A stretch of DNA of 64,000 bases. Origin: Gammaproteobacteria bacterium. Its GTDB lineage: Bacteria > Pseudomonadota > Gammaproteobacteria > Pseudomonadales > Cellvibrionaceae. Location: the NCBI GenBank assembly GCA_004172865.1, contig SEBV01000004.1, forward strand, positions 62,001 through 126,000, in the 5' to 3' direction. The notes below the pieces were generated by a model. It did not search any database. It worked only from the letters and a program-made list of their open reading frames with translations, and had not been told where the DNA came from. The translations under genes were made by a program, and so were the position numbers. Positions 18,210-27,860 of the stretch are shown piece after piece. The stretch's first letter is position 1. Each line of letters starts with the position of its first letter.

Positions 18210-20273
18210 TCAGTGTGCCTTTTCGAGATTTTTCGCAAACGCATCAAAACTAAATGGTCTACCTAAAAAGTCGCTGACTAAATTTGCAGCATCTTTCGCT
18301 CCGCCAGGTGCTAACACAGTAGCGCGATAACGTTGTGCAACTTTAGGGTTACGCAATCCCTCTTTCTCAAATTCACTGAACATGTCGCTGGCGATAACTA
18401 GTGACCACATGTAGGTATAGTAGATCGCTGAATACCCATTTAAATGTCCGAAGCTCGCGTAAAAGTGGGTTCCATCGACATACCCAAATGGTGAGTAAGC
18501 TGCCTGGATTTCTGCGGTGGTTTTATCAATATCAATTGTGGATGGATTTTTATTGTAAATATTTAGGGATGTCGCAGCATAGAATAATTGGTGCTTGGTC
18601 CAGAGACCACGACCAAAATCGCGACCTGCGCGCATTTTATTAACAAGCTCTTTAGGGATAACTTCGCCTTTTTCATTGCGCGCAAAACTTGCTAAGGTGT
18701 CGGCATCCCACACCCACTCTTCCAACATTTGTGATGGTGCTTCAACAAAATCCCACTCGGTTTTTGTACCCGAAAAAGCAACTCGTTCGTGATTACCGCT
18801 GAACATGGTGTGCAACAAATGACCAAACTCATGCAAGAAAGTTTCTACGTCATTATGTTCCATTAAATCGTTGGGATTTTCGCCACCAGGAAAATTACAT
18901 ACGAGTGCGGCTATGGGAAGTTGCACACCTTTTATTCCGCTTTGAATTCCAAATTGCGCGGCGTGCTTATATTTTCCATCACGAGGATGCATATCCAGGT
19001 AGAAGCGGCCTATCACTTGGTTGTTATCCAAAATTTCAAATGCTTTTACGGAAGGATCCCAAGTTTCTGTTTGCCATGGGCGAATAGTTACACCAAACAT
19101 AGTTTGTGTTAAATCAAAGATGCCTTGTTGAACTTTGGCAAACGGAAAATACTGGCGGATTTTTTGTGCATCAACTTGATATTTTTCTTTTTTGATTAGC
19201 TGTTCGATGTACATTTTTTGCCAATCATTTACGCGTGTTGCTTTGGGATCAATTTTTTGCAGGCGTTTAAGGAGGACTTGATATTCTTGTTGCGCGCGCG
19301 GTGTTGCCAGTGCGGAAACTTTATCAATAAATTCTTGCGCATTTTTCGGTGACTTGATCATTTTGTCTTCAGTCACATAAGTCGCGTAATCTGGATAATC
19401 TAAGAGTTGCGCAAACTCATAACGCTTGGACATAAGGTTTTCTAGCACCGCTTTATTTTCCGGGTAAGCCATATCGCGGTAGGTTCGATACAGGCGCTCA
19501 CGCAATGCATCATTTTCAGCGTATTGCATAACCGGCATGTAATCTGGAGTATCAGTGGTGATAATAATTTTGCCGGCGGCATTGGGTTTATGGTGATCAA
19601 TATAATCTTGTGGTAAACCTTTCAGTTCTTTTACCGAGTTGACTTCAATTTGCTTTCCACCTTCACGATAGTTTTTATCAAATTGTTGGCCAACTAGATT
19701 TATTTCTTCGCTTAATTTTTTGATTCTATCTCGCGTTACTTGATCTTTATCTACGCCTGAACGATGGTAGTCACGCAACAAATGCTCAACATAACGTTTA
19801 TCTTCTGCGTTTAATTTTGTTTGATCCACACCCTTTAATTGATCGTAAATAGTTCGCGACAAGCTGATGTCGGTATTAATTTCTACAAAATGTTGCTCGC
19901 ATTCTTCGGCGGCCGAACGAACATTTTTATTGGGATGGACGCTAGAATAAAGTCCAGCTGTGCTCAGCTGTTTATCAAGCACTAAATCCATTTTGTTGAG
20001 CTTATCAAGTAACGCTAAATCGGTGATGGATTTAATAGTAGAAAAACTGTCGAGTTCAGCAGCAACTTGTTTGAATCCTGTCTCACATCCGGCCAAGTAA
20101 GTTTTAGCGTCGGCATCTTCCGGTAATTCCCAAGCGGGCCTTTGTGTTGGTGGCGTGACTTGTGCAGCCGTCTTTGCTGAATTGGGATGCTGACATGCCG
20201 TTAAAAAACAACAGATAAATGCTGCTGACATGTGGGCGGAGATTTTATGGATTGTGAACGAATCATCTGCCAT
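18210..20273 (-). CDS. M3 family zinc oligopeptidase lipoprotein
   Basis: A 687-aa peptidase of the thimet oligopeptidase family. The zinc motif HEFGH is at 481-485 and the third ligand is probably Glu511 in DFVEAPSQM. The N-terminus (CCFLTAC) is a lipobox-like signal with Cys27, so the enzyme is probably anchored outside the cytoplasm, unlike PrlC or Dcp-like cytosolic relatives. It sits 180 nt upstream of an oligopeptide transporter on the same strand, so it may cut peptides before uptake. The exact product name (e.g. PepF or dipeptidyl carboxypeptidase) is not certain. Confidence 0.88.
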   Translation of the reverse strand: MADDSFTIHKISAHMSAAFICCFLTACQHPNSAKTAAQVTPPTQRPAWELPEDADAKTYLAGCETGFKQVAAELDSFSTIKSITDLALLDKLNKMDLVLDKQLSTAGLYSSVHPNKNVRSAAEECEQHFVEINTDISLSRTIYDQLKGVDQTKLNAEDKRYVEHLLRDYHRSGVDKDQVTRDRIKKLSEEINLVGQQFDKNYREGGKQIEVNSVKELKGLPQDYIDHHKPNAAGKIIITTDTPDYMPVMQYAENDALRERLYRTYRDMAYPENKAVLENLMSKRYEFAQLLDYPDYATYVTEDKMIKSPKNAQEFIDKVSALATPRAQQEYQVLLKRLQKIDPKATRVNDWQKMYIEQLIKKEKYQVDAQKIRQYFPFAKVQQGIFDLTQTMFGVTIRPWQTETWDPSVKAFEILDNNQVIGRFYLDMHPRDGKYKHAAQFGIQSGIKGVQLPIAALVCNFPGGENPNDLMEHNDVETFLHEFGHLLHTMFSGNHERVAFSGTKTEWDFVEAPSQMLEEWVWDADTLASFARNEKGEVIPKELVNKMRAGRDFGRGLWTKHQLFYAATSLNIYNKNPSTIDIDKTTAEIQAAYSPFGYVDGTHFYASFGHLNGYSAIYYTYMWSLVIASDMFSEFEKEGLRNPKVAQRYRATVLAPGGAKDAANLVSDFLGRPFSFDAFAKNLEKAH

Positions 20274-20530
20274 TTTTTATCAGACTCCAGATTAGGTATT
20301 TTAGAAAGACAATGTGCTTGAGAAAGAGTTTTGAGCATTTGCAAAGATCTTGAACGCGATATCGATGATCTTATTACAGTTTATCCACGGCTTACAGTTA
20401 AGAAGGCTGTTGTCTTATGTGATCTAGTAAGGTTTTTACCAAAGAAACGCCCAAAATGACACATTTTTTCACACGCGAATCGCATATTACGATACAGATG
20501 CTAAGCTTGGGATAACTTAAACCTAATTGC

Positions 20531-21157
20531 ATGATTATAACTATGCGCGCAAACCTACTTACGGAAGATCAACGCGACTGCCTGCAGGAAATCACTAACG
20601 TGGCCATGGGGCGGGCTGGTGACAGGCTGGCGAGGTTGCTTGATGTATTTGTTGTTTTATCGATTCCACACGTCAGTATTTTAAACCCCACCGATATTGC
20701 GATGGCGCTTCACTCACTCAATCGTGAAAGCACAGATGTAGTCCATGGCGTTTGCCAAGGGTTTATTGGCGGCGGAATCGCTGGCGAAGCTATGCTGATT
20801 TTTAATGGCACAGATTTCAACGATTTAGCAAAGCTCTTGCAATATGATCGTGTTGCGGATGAGCAGGCCGAATATGAATTGCTCATGGACACGGCTAATG
20901 TTCTTAATGGCGCCTGTTTGAAAGGCCTTGCAGAACAATTGGATACACACTTTAGCTTTGGCCCGCCCATGTTGCTTGGGCAACATTGCAACATAACTGA
21001 TCTACTACAAAACAATAATATGACCTGGAAACAGGCATTAGTGGTTGAAATCAACTACTCTATTGAAAATCATAAAATTAATTGTGATCTCCTGATTGTG
21101 ATTGCAGAGCATTCAATCAAGGGATTAACAGAAAAACTTGACTACCTACTCGACTAA
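20531..21157 (+). CDS. CheC-family phosphatase of response regulators
   Basis: A 208-aa cytosolic protein of the CheC/CheX/FliY phosphatase family, which dephosphorylates CheY-type receivers. Site 1 fits the family pattern D-x3-E-x2-N-x22-P exactly (Asp16, Glu20, Asn23, Pro46). A second half-site has the same spacing (Glu116, Asp120, Asn123, Pro146) but with Asp in place of the key Glu. ATG 20531 is taken as the start; ATG 20543 is possible, and neither has a good ribosome site. The stop is 15 nt before a diguanylate cyclase gene, so the two act as a unit. No chemotaxis operon is nearby. Confidence 0.85.
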   Translation: MIITMRANLLTEDQRDCLQEITNVAMGRAGDRLARLLDVFVVLSIPHVSILNPTDIAMALHSLNRESTDVVHGVCQGFIGGGIAGEAMLIFNGTDFNDLAKLLQYDRVADEQAEYELLMDTANVLNGACLKGLAEQLDTHFSFGPPMLLGQHCNITDLLQNNNMTWKQALVVEINYSIENHKINCDLLIVIAEHSIKGLTEKLDYLLD

Positions 21158-21172
21158 CAGCTGCCATAACGA

Positions 21173-22141
21173 ATGACGACAACAAATCAGGAATTTAGTA
21201 AGTTTTTTGAAGACGTTCATTGGTTGATGGACGTCCTGCAAAATATAGACGTTGGCCTGGTAGTTATGGACCAAAGTTATAAGGTAGTGCTGTGGAATAG
21301 CTTTATGCAAAACCACAGCGGTAAAGCACCTGAGCAAGTTTTACAGCGGAGCATTTTCAGTGTTTTCCCCGAGCTTTCCGAAACCTGGTTCAAGCACAAG
21401 GCGCAGTCAGTCTTTGTGCTTCAAAATGCGACCTTCACAACTTGGGAACAGCGCCCTTACCTATTCCGTTTTCCGCACTATCGCCCGATTACCGGGACTG
21501 CGGAACATATGTATCAAAACAGCACCATCATTCCTTTAGTCGATTCCAAAGGACACGTCGAACAAATTTGTTTGATCGTTTATGACGTGACTGATACAGC
21601 TGTAAACAAAATTGCCCAGCAGCAAGCTAATCATCAACTTCAAAACCTGAGTCGAACGGATCACCTCACAGGCTTATACAATCGTGGTTACTGGGAATTA
21701 AGGTTGATACAGGAATTCAAACGCTTTGATCGTTATGACCTGTCGTCAACATTAATCATGATGGACATCGATCATTTCAAAAAGGTCAATGATAAATATG
21801 GCCATACCGTAGGTGATGACGTTATTCGTCAGGTGAGTCGAGCAATCAAAGAACAAGTTCGCGATTTAGATATTGCTGGTCGCTATGGTGGCGAAGAGTT
21901 CGGTTTAATCCTCACCGGAACAGATGCATACGGCGCTTCGATATTTGCGGAGAGATTACGCACGACTATTGAAAAAATGGTTGTGATATCTGAAGGCCAA
22001 CAAGTGAGATTCACTATTAGTATGGGGATATCCCAACTAAGTGATAAAATTGCCGATCATCGCAACTGGATAGAAAAGGCCGATGCCGCGCTTTATCAAT
22101 CCAAAGAAGGCGGTCGTAATCGATTTACGATTGCGTCTTAA
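21173..22141 (+). CDS. PAS-GGDEF diguanylate cyclase
   Basis: Makes cyclic di-GMP from two GTP. An N-terminal PAS-type sensor (about residues 15-145, opening VLQNIDVGLVVMDQSYKVVLWN) precedes a GGDEF domain (about 155-322) with the active motif RYGGEEF at 237-243. Arg230 and Asp233 form the RxxD inhibitory I-site at the standard five-residue offset, so product feedback is expected. No EAL domain. It is the second gene after a CheC-type phosphatase and ends convergent to a DUF1415 gene. Confidence 0.95.
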   Translation: MTTTNQEFSKFFEDVHWLMDVLQNIDVGLVVMDQSYKVVLWNSFMQNHSGKAPEQVLQRSIFSVFPELSETWFKHKAQSVFVLQNATFTTWEQRPYLFRFPHYRPITGTAEHMYQNSTIIPLVDSKGHVEQICLIVYDVTDTAVNKIAQQQANHQLQNLSRTDHLTGLYNRGYWELRLIQEFKRFDRYDLSSTLIMMDIDHFKKVNDKYGHTVGDDVIRQVSRAIKEQVRDLDIAGRYGGEEFGLILTGTDAYGASIFAERLRTTIEKMVVISEGQQVRFTISMGISQLSDKIADHRNWIEKADAALYQSKEGGRNRFTIAS

Positions 22142-22171
22142 CGTCCAAAATTTGATTTATTTTTTGACGTT
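22140..22171. terminator. Convergent terminator-like hairpin
   Basis: AACGTC...GACGTT arms enclose A- and T-runs (AAAA/TTTT) and span the ends of the diguanylate cyclase gene and the convergent DUF1415 gene. A plausible shared terminator, judged by pairing only. Confidence 0.5.
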
Positions 22172-22708
22172 AAATAAGTAGGGAAATAATTTTAGTTTTT
22201 GTTCTTCTGTTAAGCCTTCCACTCGCGCTTTATTTCGCTCCGGGATTTCTTCCACATCTTCATAATATTCCAATGCCTTTTCCAAACTCTCTTCACGGAT
22301 AATGTGAACTATGGGATAAGGCGCGCGATTTGTTAAGTTCTCATCATCTTCTACTTCTGCACCAGCAAAACAGTAGTTAGGATGAAAACTTGCCAACTGA
22401 TAAACGCCAAACCATCCGTGTCGTTTCAGCTGAGCCTGCGCCCAATTAAGAAATTGAGTGTAATCAAAAAAATCCTGCAAGCTATTCGGAATGATAAATA
22501 ATGTAGTTTCGATCACTGCTGCGGGTGTTTTATCTAGCAATTCCATTTCGTGAATTAATTCAGCTGATAGATCTTCTTCATTAATTGATTGACTTACCTG
22601 AAAGCGAACCCGATTTTCGTTCGTCGGCCTTGCAGAAAACGGACATAAATTTAATCCGATCACCACACTATTCAACCAAACAAACACTTCTTTTTTAACC
22701 TGGTTCAT
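22157..22708 (-). CDS. DUF1415 family protein
   Basis: A conserved protein of unknown function, 183 aa from the likely start MNQVKKEVFVWLNS (the frame is open to 22720). Features of the family are the early GLNLCPFS motif, an SLQDFFDYTQFLNWAQ block, FHPNYCFAG, and NRAPYPIVHIIRE. No signal peptide or membrane helix is seen, so it is probably cytosolic. It sits downstream of ppiD on the same strand, with a terminator between them. Confidence 0.85.
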   Translation of the reverse strand: MNQVKKEVFVWLNSVVIGLNLCPFSARPTNENRVRFQVSQSINEEDLSAELIHEMELLDKTPAAVIETTLFIIPNSLQDFFDYTQFLNWAQAQLKRHGWFGVYQLASFHPNYCFAGAEVEDDENLTNRAPYPIVHIIREESLEKALEYYEDVEEIPERNKARVEGLTEEQKLKLFPYLFNVKK

Positions 22709-22745
22709 AACTACAACCATTAATTTAAAGCAGAATTAATTGAGC

Positions 22746-22770
22746 AAAAAAAAGAGCTGCAAGCAGCTCT
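22746..22770 (-). terminator. Intrinsic terminator of ppiD
   Basis: A 7-bp GC stem (GAGCTGC, 2-nt loop, GCAGCTC) followed on the minus strand by a run of eight T. It lies 20-40 nt past the ppiD stop. Confidence 0.85.
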
Positions 22771-22788
22771 TTTCTCGTTAAATCCTGA

Positions 22789-24660
22789 TTAAGGATTTTT
22801 AATTTTAGCAACTTCTTGTAAGTGAGACTGATAACTTTTGAAATCATACTCACCGTTAATATTAGCAAGCTGATTAGAAATTGAAGTGCGTTGTTCAGCT
22901 GGCACTTTATCATCTGTTCCCAAATGTACTGCACTTAAGGCTATGACTGCATAATCGCCTTTGGCAATTCTTACGCTGCCGAGTACAGGCTTATCATTTA
23001 CAGGTGCAGCCAAACCAAACGCATACTGCATTACATCACGATTTGTTGCGGTGTCAGTGCGAGCAATACCATTTGCAATTTTAACCTCTACACCCAGAGT
23101 TTTTGCTTGATCTGCAAGTGACGCGCCTGAAGCAACGGCCGTAGTAATTTGGCTAGCTTGTTGTGCCAGTAAAGCTTGTGTTTTTTCTGCACGCACTACA
23201 CTTGTAATTTGTTCTTTGACAGATTCAATTGACTGTAATTGAGCGGGCTTGCGATCGGTTTTTTTCAAAACTAAAACACGACTTGGTTCTAACTCAAGAA
23301 TTTCACTAGGATTCCCCTGCTCCAAAACTTCAGTAGAAAAAGCTGCCGTAACAACTGCATTATTTGCAGTTAAATCTTTGCCACCTGTTTTACCAAACAA
23401 TCCGGTATTTTGGGGGGTCAAGCCTAACTCTTTAGCAACTTCAGTTAAGCTATCCGCGTTGTAGGCCAAGTCTTTCAGTTTCTCAAGCTTCACCGCGAAT
23501 TGGCTTTCTGCTTCAGTACGCTTAATTTGATCAATTATGCCTGCTCTCGCTTCTTCAAAAGTTGGGGCTTTGGAACCGCGTTCAGACAATAATTTAATGA
23601 TATGAACACCTGCATCAGTTTTTACTGGAGCCGATACTTCACCAACTTTTAATTTTGCTAGAGCATCTTCAAATTCAGCAGGAAATGCATCGCCAGCTGA
23701 GAAACCTAAATCGCCACCTTGATTTTTTGAACCGGCATCTGCAGAAAATTCGGTTGCCAATTTAGCGAAATCTTCGCCAGCAACCAATTTGGCTTTTACT
23801 TCCTCAGCACGTTTTTGTGCGTCGGCACCTTCTAACAAAATGTGCGCAGCTTGACGTTCGGTTTTAGCAACAAATGATTTAGTATTTTGCTCAAATTGTT
23901 TTTGAACTTGATCGTCAGATACCACAATATTTTTAGCTAATTCGGCAGTGCTTAATTCGACATAATCAACTGCAACTTGCTCGGGAGTCGTAAAAGTTTG
24001 TGGGTTTGCATCGTAATAGGCTTTTACATCTTTATCTTCCACTGTCACCGATTTCTCAGCACGATCCGCTGGCAATATCAAATAGCTAAAATCGCGAGAC
24101 TGAAAGCTTAAACCAATAATATTTTTCAATTCTGCTGGAGTAACAAATGAAGTGTTGGCAATCGCAAATTGCAATTGATTGATCAATGTATCTTCAGCGA
24201 CCGCTTTTTGATAAGTGGTAGGTGTAAAACCTTGATAGCGAAGCATCTGTAAAAATCTATCCTGGTTAAAAACACCATCTTGCTGAAAAGCTGGCGATGA
24301 ATAAATTTCTTTATTAATAGACGCTGTATTTGCAGCGAAACCGCCTTTTTTGGCTATCTGCGCAAGTAAAGAACGTTGGATCAAGCTTTCGATTACAGGC
24401 TGACGTAATTTTTCGTCAGTAAGGTATTCTGCAGGAACAGATTCACCGTAACGACTAAGAATTTGTTGTTTGCGATTTTGAATACCGCGAGCAATATCGG
24501 TCTCGGTAATTTTTTCGCCATTAACGCTAATTGCTCTGCCGGAATCTGCATTTTTTTCAAACAGAGCTTCAGTACCCCATAATGCAAAAATTACTGCAAT
24601 TAATCCGATGATTATTTTTGCAACTATGCCCGTAGATTTGTCGCGCAATTCTTGTAGCAT
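22789..24660 (-). CDS. ppiD: Periplasmic folding chaperone PpiD (SurA-like)
   Basis: Inner-membrane-anchored chaperone that helps outer-membrane and secreted proteins leave the Sec channel. The 623-aa chain has a short cytosolic start, one membrane helix (about 12-34), SurA-like N-terminal helices, and one parvulin domain (about 263-352; AAHILLEGADAQKRAEE ... DLGFSAGDAFPAEFEDAL). A helical C-terminal domain follows. In E. coli the parvulin fold of PpiD is largely inactive; I cannot tell here. Synteny with hupB-lon-clpX-clpP-tig is as in PAO1 and E. coli. Confidence 0.95.
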   Translation of the reverse strand: MLQELRDKSTGIVAKIIIGLIAVIFALWGTEALFEKNADSGRAISVNGEKITETDIARGIQNRKQQILSRYGESVPAEYLTDEKLRQPVIESLIQRSLLAQIAKKGGFAANTASINKEIYSSPAFQQDGVFNQDRFLQMLRYQGFTPTTYQKAVAEDTLINQLQFAIANTSFVTPAELKNIIGLSFQSRDFSYLILPADRAEKSVTVEDKDVKAYYDANPQTFTTPEQVAVDYVELSTAELAKNIVVSDDQVQKQFEQNTKSFVAKTERQAAHILLEGADAQKRAEEVKAKLVAGEDFAKLATEFSADAGSKNQGGDLGFSAGDAFPAEFEDALAKLKVGEVSAPVKTDAGVHIIKLLSERGSKAPTFEEARAGIIDQIKRTEAESQFAVKLEKLKDLAYNADSLTEVAKELGLTPQNTGLFGKTGGKDLTANNAVVTAAFSTEVLEQGNPSEILELEPSRVLVLKKTDRKPAQLQSIESVKEQITSVVRAEKTQALLAQQASQITTAVASGASLADQAKTLGVEVKIANGIARTDTATNRDVMQYAFGLAAPVNDKPVLGSVRIAKGDYAVIALSAVHLGTDDKVPAEQRTSISNQLANINGEYDFKSYQSHLQEVAKIKNP

Positions 24661-24775
24661 TTTTTAAAACTCCAAACAGACTTTCTAACTTATTAGCAGA
24701 AAAAGCATTCACAAATTCATGTTGCTTTACAGTGATGATAACCCGCAATTATTCGATTTATAAAAACGGCTTAAT

Positions 24776-24807
24776 AAAAAAGGCGCACTTAAAAAATGCG
24801 CCTTTTT
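24776..24807 (-). terminator. Intrinsic terminator of hupB
   Basis: Stem GGCGCA/TGCGCC flanked by A and T runs on both sides, about 50 nt past the hupB stop. Minus-strand reading ends in a run of T. Confidence 0.85.
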
Positions 24808-24857
24808 CCTACCCTACCACCAACGTGATGAACAGAAGTCGGCGGCAAAATATTAAA

Positions 24858-25130
24858 TTAATTAACCGCGTCTTTTAACGCTTTACCAGCTTTAAAGCCT
24901 GGAACTTTAGACGCAGCAATTTGAATTTCTTTACCAGTTTGTGGGTTGCGGCCAGTACGAGCAGCACGTTCTTTCACAGAGAAAGTACCGAAACCAACCA
25001 ATACAACTGAATCACCATTTTTCAGAGCAGTAGTGATATTTTCAACAACTGCATCCAGAGCGCGGCCAGCTGCTGCTTTTGGAATGTCTGCTGAGGCGGC
25101 AATCGCTTCGATAAGTTCAGTTTTGTTCAC
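24858..25130 (-). CDS. hupB: DNA-binding protein HU-beta
   Basis: A 90-aa nucleoid protein that bends and packs DNA. The HU signature [21 protein letters not shown], which forms the DNA-gripping arm, covers about residues 46-66. The start is GTG 25130, with AGGGG about 6 nt upstream; the nearby ATG is in another frame. It lies between lon and ppiD as in most gammaproteobacteria. Confidence 0.97.
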   Translation of the reverse strand: MNKTELIEAIAASADIPKAAAGRALDAVVENITTALKNGDSVVLVGFGTFSVKERAARTGRNPQTGKEIQIAASKVPGFKAGKALKDAVN

Positions 25131-25350
25131 ACATGACCCCTTTCTGATTATTTGTTCAATTAATTTGCGCCCTTAATCCGGAAAGACCAAGGCAAGCGCT
25201 ACCTTTACAATAAAAATGAACTGCGATTTATACCAACTGAGAAGATGAGGGTCAAGGACACATCGAGCTTTCTATGCAGCAATTTGAATTTTGTACATTT
25301 TATAGTCGCCGTCCCTGACGACATTGTGTCGTTTTCACACGATTCACACT

Positions 25351-27765
25351 CTAATGAGTGCTAATACGTGTTGATTCAGATTTTTGTGCAGCTTGTTCAA
25401 GCGCGCGATACTCTTCATCTGACAAGGGTTTCGGCATATGACTTAGTGCAATCTCCAATACTTCATCAATCCACTGAACAGGCTTAATAGATAAATCAGC
25501 TTTTATATTGGCTGGTATTTCTTTCAAGTCACGTTCATTACCTGCAGGAATGATAACGGTTTTGATTCCACCACGATGTGCAGCAAGTAGCTTTTCTTTC
25601 AATCCACCGATGCGCAAAACTTCACCTCGCAAAGTGATTTCGCCCGTCATCGCTACATCAGCACGCACTGGGATACCAGTTTGGACAGATACGAGCGCTG
25701 TGCACATGGCGATACCCGCGCTCGGGCCGTCCTTAGGAGTTGCACCCTCAGGAACGTGAATATGAATATCCACTTTCTCATGATAGTCAGGAGCAATACC
25801 CAAAACCTGCGCACGTGATCTCACTACCGTCAATGCAGCCTGAATCGACTCTTGCATTACATCGCCTAGCGAACCAGTTTTGATGATTCTGCCTTTACCA
25901 GTTACCGCAGACGACTCAATAGTAAGCAACTCGCCGCCTACCTGAGTCCACGCCAAACCAGTTACTTGACCCACTTGATCATTAAGCTCTGCTTTTCCAA
26001 AATCAAACTTATGAACGCCCAACAATTCTTCAAGCTCAGCAGAATCGATCACATCTGCCTTCAAGCTTTTAGCTTTAACATGGCGAGTAACGACTTTACG
26101 GCACAGCTTAGCGATCTCACGCTCCAAGCCACGTACACCGGCTTCACGAGTGTAATAGCGCACTATGTCGCGAATAGCTTCTTGCTTAATATCAACTTCA
26201 TCTTCTTTGAGTCCATTAGCTTTCATTTGCTTTGGAATCAGATAACGTTCAGCGATGCTCAATTTTTCAGCTTCGGTGTAACCTGGTATGCGAATTACTT
26301 CCAAGCGATCCAGTAATGGGCCAGGGATATTCATCGAGTTCGACGTACACACGAACATAACGTCAGACAAGTCGTAATCAACTTCAAGGTAGTGATCGTT
26401 AAAGTGATTATTTTGCTCAGGATCTAAAACTTCAAGCAAGGCCGACGCCGGATCGCCGCGATTATCCATGCCCATTTTGTCAATTTCATCGAGCAAAAAT
26501 AGCGGATTTTTCACGCCGACTTTCGCCATTTTTTGAATAAGCTTACCGGGCAACGAACCTATATACGTTCTTCTATGACCACGAATTTCAGCTTCATCGC
26601 GAACCCCGCCCAACGCCATGCGCACAAACTCTCGATTTGTCGCGCGGGCTATGGATTCACCCAAGGACGTCTTACCAACACCAGGCGGGCCAACCAAACA
26701 AAGGATTGGGCCCTTAATTTTTTTTACGCGCTGCTGCACTGCGAGATATTCAAGGATGCGCTCTTTGACTTCATCCAAACCGAAATGGTCTTTGTTCAAT
26801 ACTTCTTCGGCACGCGCCAAATCATGGCGTACTTTACTGCGCTTGGACCAAGGCACCTTTATCATCCAATCAATGTACGCTCGCAGCACAGAGGCTTCCG
26901 CAGACATCGGGGACATCATTTTCAGCTTATTAGCTTCAGCTCGGGCTTTATCTTCAGCGTCTTTGGGCATTCCAGCAGCTGCAATTCGCTTGTCGATATC
27001 ATCGGATTCGTTAACTTCTTCGCCCATTTCGCCAAGTTCTTTTTGAATGGCTTTAATTTGCTCATTCAAATAGTACTCACGCTGGCTTTTTTCCATTTGT
27101 TTTTTAACGCGGCCGCGAATTTTCTTTTCAACCTGAAACACATCAACTTCGGTATCCATCAGGCCCAATAGATGATCAAGACGCGCCCGCACGTCAATTA
27201 TCTCTAGTACGGCCTGCTTTTGTGGTAGCTCTAAGGACATATGAGCGGCGATGGTATCCGTCAACCTACCAGGATCATCAATACCAGATAGCGACGTGAT
27301 GACCTCAGCAGGAACCTTTTTGCTAAGATTTACATATTGTTCAAATTGACTGACAGCGGCCGAGACCATGGCATGGGCTTCAGAACCAGACACACCTACT
27401 TCTTCAAGCGGAGCAATTTGCGCCATAAAATAGGTTTCAAGCTCTTCAATTTTTTCTATTCGCGCGCGCTCTTTGCCTTCAATCAACACTTTCACAGTGC
27501 CATCTGGCAACTTTAGTAGCTGCAGGATTGAAGCAATAGTGCCAACGCTATAAAGGTCTTCTGCTTTCGGGTCATCGAGAGATGGATTTTTTTGGGCGAC
27601 CAGCAGAACGTGCTTGTCCGCAGCCATCGCTATTTCTAACGCTTCGATTGATTTCTGCCGCCCAACAAACAACGGCGTTACCATATGCGGGTAGACGACC
27701 ACGTCACGAAGCGGTAACAGGGGAAGTTCATTCAATGTAGATGAAGCAAAATCTTGTGTTTCCAT
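25351..27765 (-). CDS. lon: ATP-dependent protease Lon (La)
   Basis: AAA+ serine protease that degrades misfolded and regulatory proteins. The 804-aa chain has an N-terminal substrate-binding domain (about 12-205), a coiled-coil region with KKIRGRVKKQMEKSQ, Walker A GPPGVGKT (359-366), Walker B FLLDEIDKM, and a C-terminal protease domain with the catalytic dyad Ser682 (GPSAGIAM) and Lys725 (GGLKEKLLAAH). A sigma32-like promoter lies about 50-75 nt upstream of the ATG. It sits 155 nt from clpX. Confidence 0.98.
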   Translation of the reverse strand: METQDFASSTLNELPLLPLRDVVVYPHMVTPLFVGRQKSIEALEIAMAADKHVLLVAQKNPSLDDPKAEDLYSVGTIASILQLLKLPDGTVKVLIEGKERARIEKIEELETYFMAQIAPLEEVGVSGSEAHAMVSAAVSQFEQYVNLSKKVPAEVITSLSGIDDPGRLTDTIAAHMSLELPQKQAVLEIIDVRARLDHLLGLMDTEVDVFQVEKKIRGRVKKQMEKSQREYYLNEQIKAIQKELGEMGEEVNESDDIDKRIAAAGMPKDAEDKARAEANKLKMMSPMSAEASVLRAYIDWMIKVPWSKRSKVRHDLARAEEVLNKDHFGLDEVKERILEYLAVQQRVKKIKGPILCLVGPPGVGKTSLGESIARATNREFVRMALGGVRDEAEIRGHRRTYIGSLPGKLIQKMAKVGVKNPLFLLDEIDKMGMDNRGDPASALLEVLDPEQNNHFNDHYLEVDYDLSDVMFVCTSNSMNIPGPLLDRLEVIRIPGYTEAEKLSIAERYLIPKQMKANGLKEDEVDIKQEAIRDIVRYYTREAGVRGLEREIAKLCRKVVTRHVKAKSLKADVIDSAELEELLGVHKFDFGKAELNDQVGQVTGLAWTQVGGELLTIESSAVTGKGRIIKTGSLGDVMQESIQAALTVVRSRAQVLGIAPDYHEKVDIHIHVPEGATPKDGPSAGIAMCTALVSVQTGIPVRADVAMTGEITLRGEVLRIGGLKEKLLAAHRGGIKTVIIPAGNERDLKEIPANIKADLSIKPVQWIDEVLEIALSHMPKPLSDEEYRALEQAAQKSESTRISTH

Positions 27766-27812
27766 TAGGCATCCTCACGTGAAGAGGTAAAGACCTCATT
27801 ACCTACAATAAG

Positions 27813-27839
27813 AGTGGGGGAACTTTTTTTAATTACAAG
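27813..27839 (-). promoter_or_regulatory. Candidate sigma32 (heat-shock) promoter of lon
   Basis: On the minus strand, CTTGTAA, a 12-13 nt spacer and CCCCCACT resemble the sigma32 consensus CTTGAAA-N11-16-CCCCATNT. It ends about 48 nt upstream of the lon ATG. E. coli lon is a classic sigma32 gene. A small inverted repeat (GAGGT...ACCTC, 27784-27797) follows in the leader. Confidence 0.55.
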
Positions 27840-27860
27840 TTTTTTAGCCACAAATATGTA

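Noticed and set aside
25318-25371. Terminator of lon
   Set aside because: Several dyads lie at the lon stop (ACGACA/TGTCGT, CACTC/GAGTG) but no T-run follows on the minus strand, so I could not call one.
26533-27171. A 212-aa plus-strand reading frame inside lon
   Set aside because: It is antisense to the conserved Lon ATPase region and rich in Phe, Asn and Arg, as expected from reversed coding; no ribosome site or family match.
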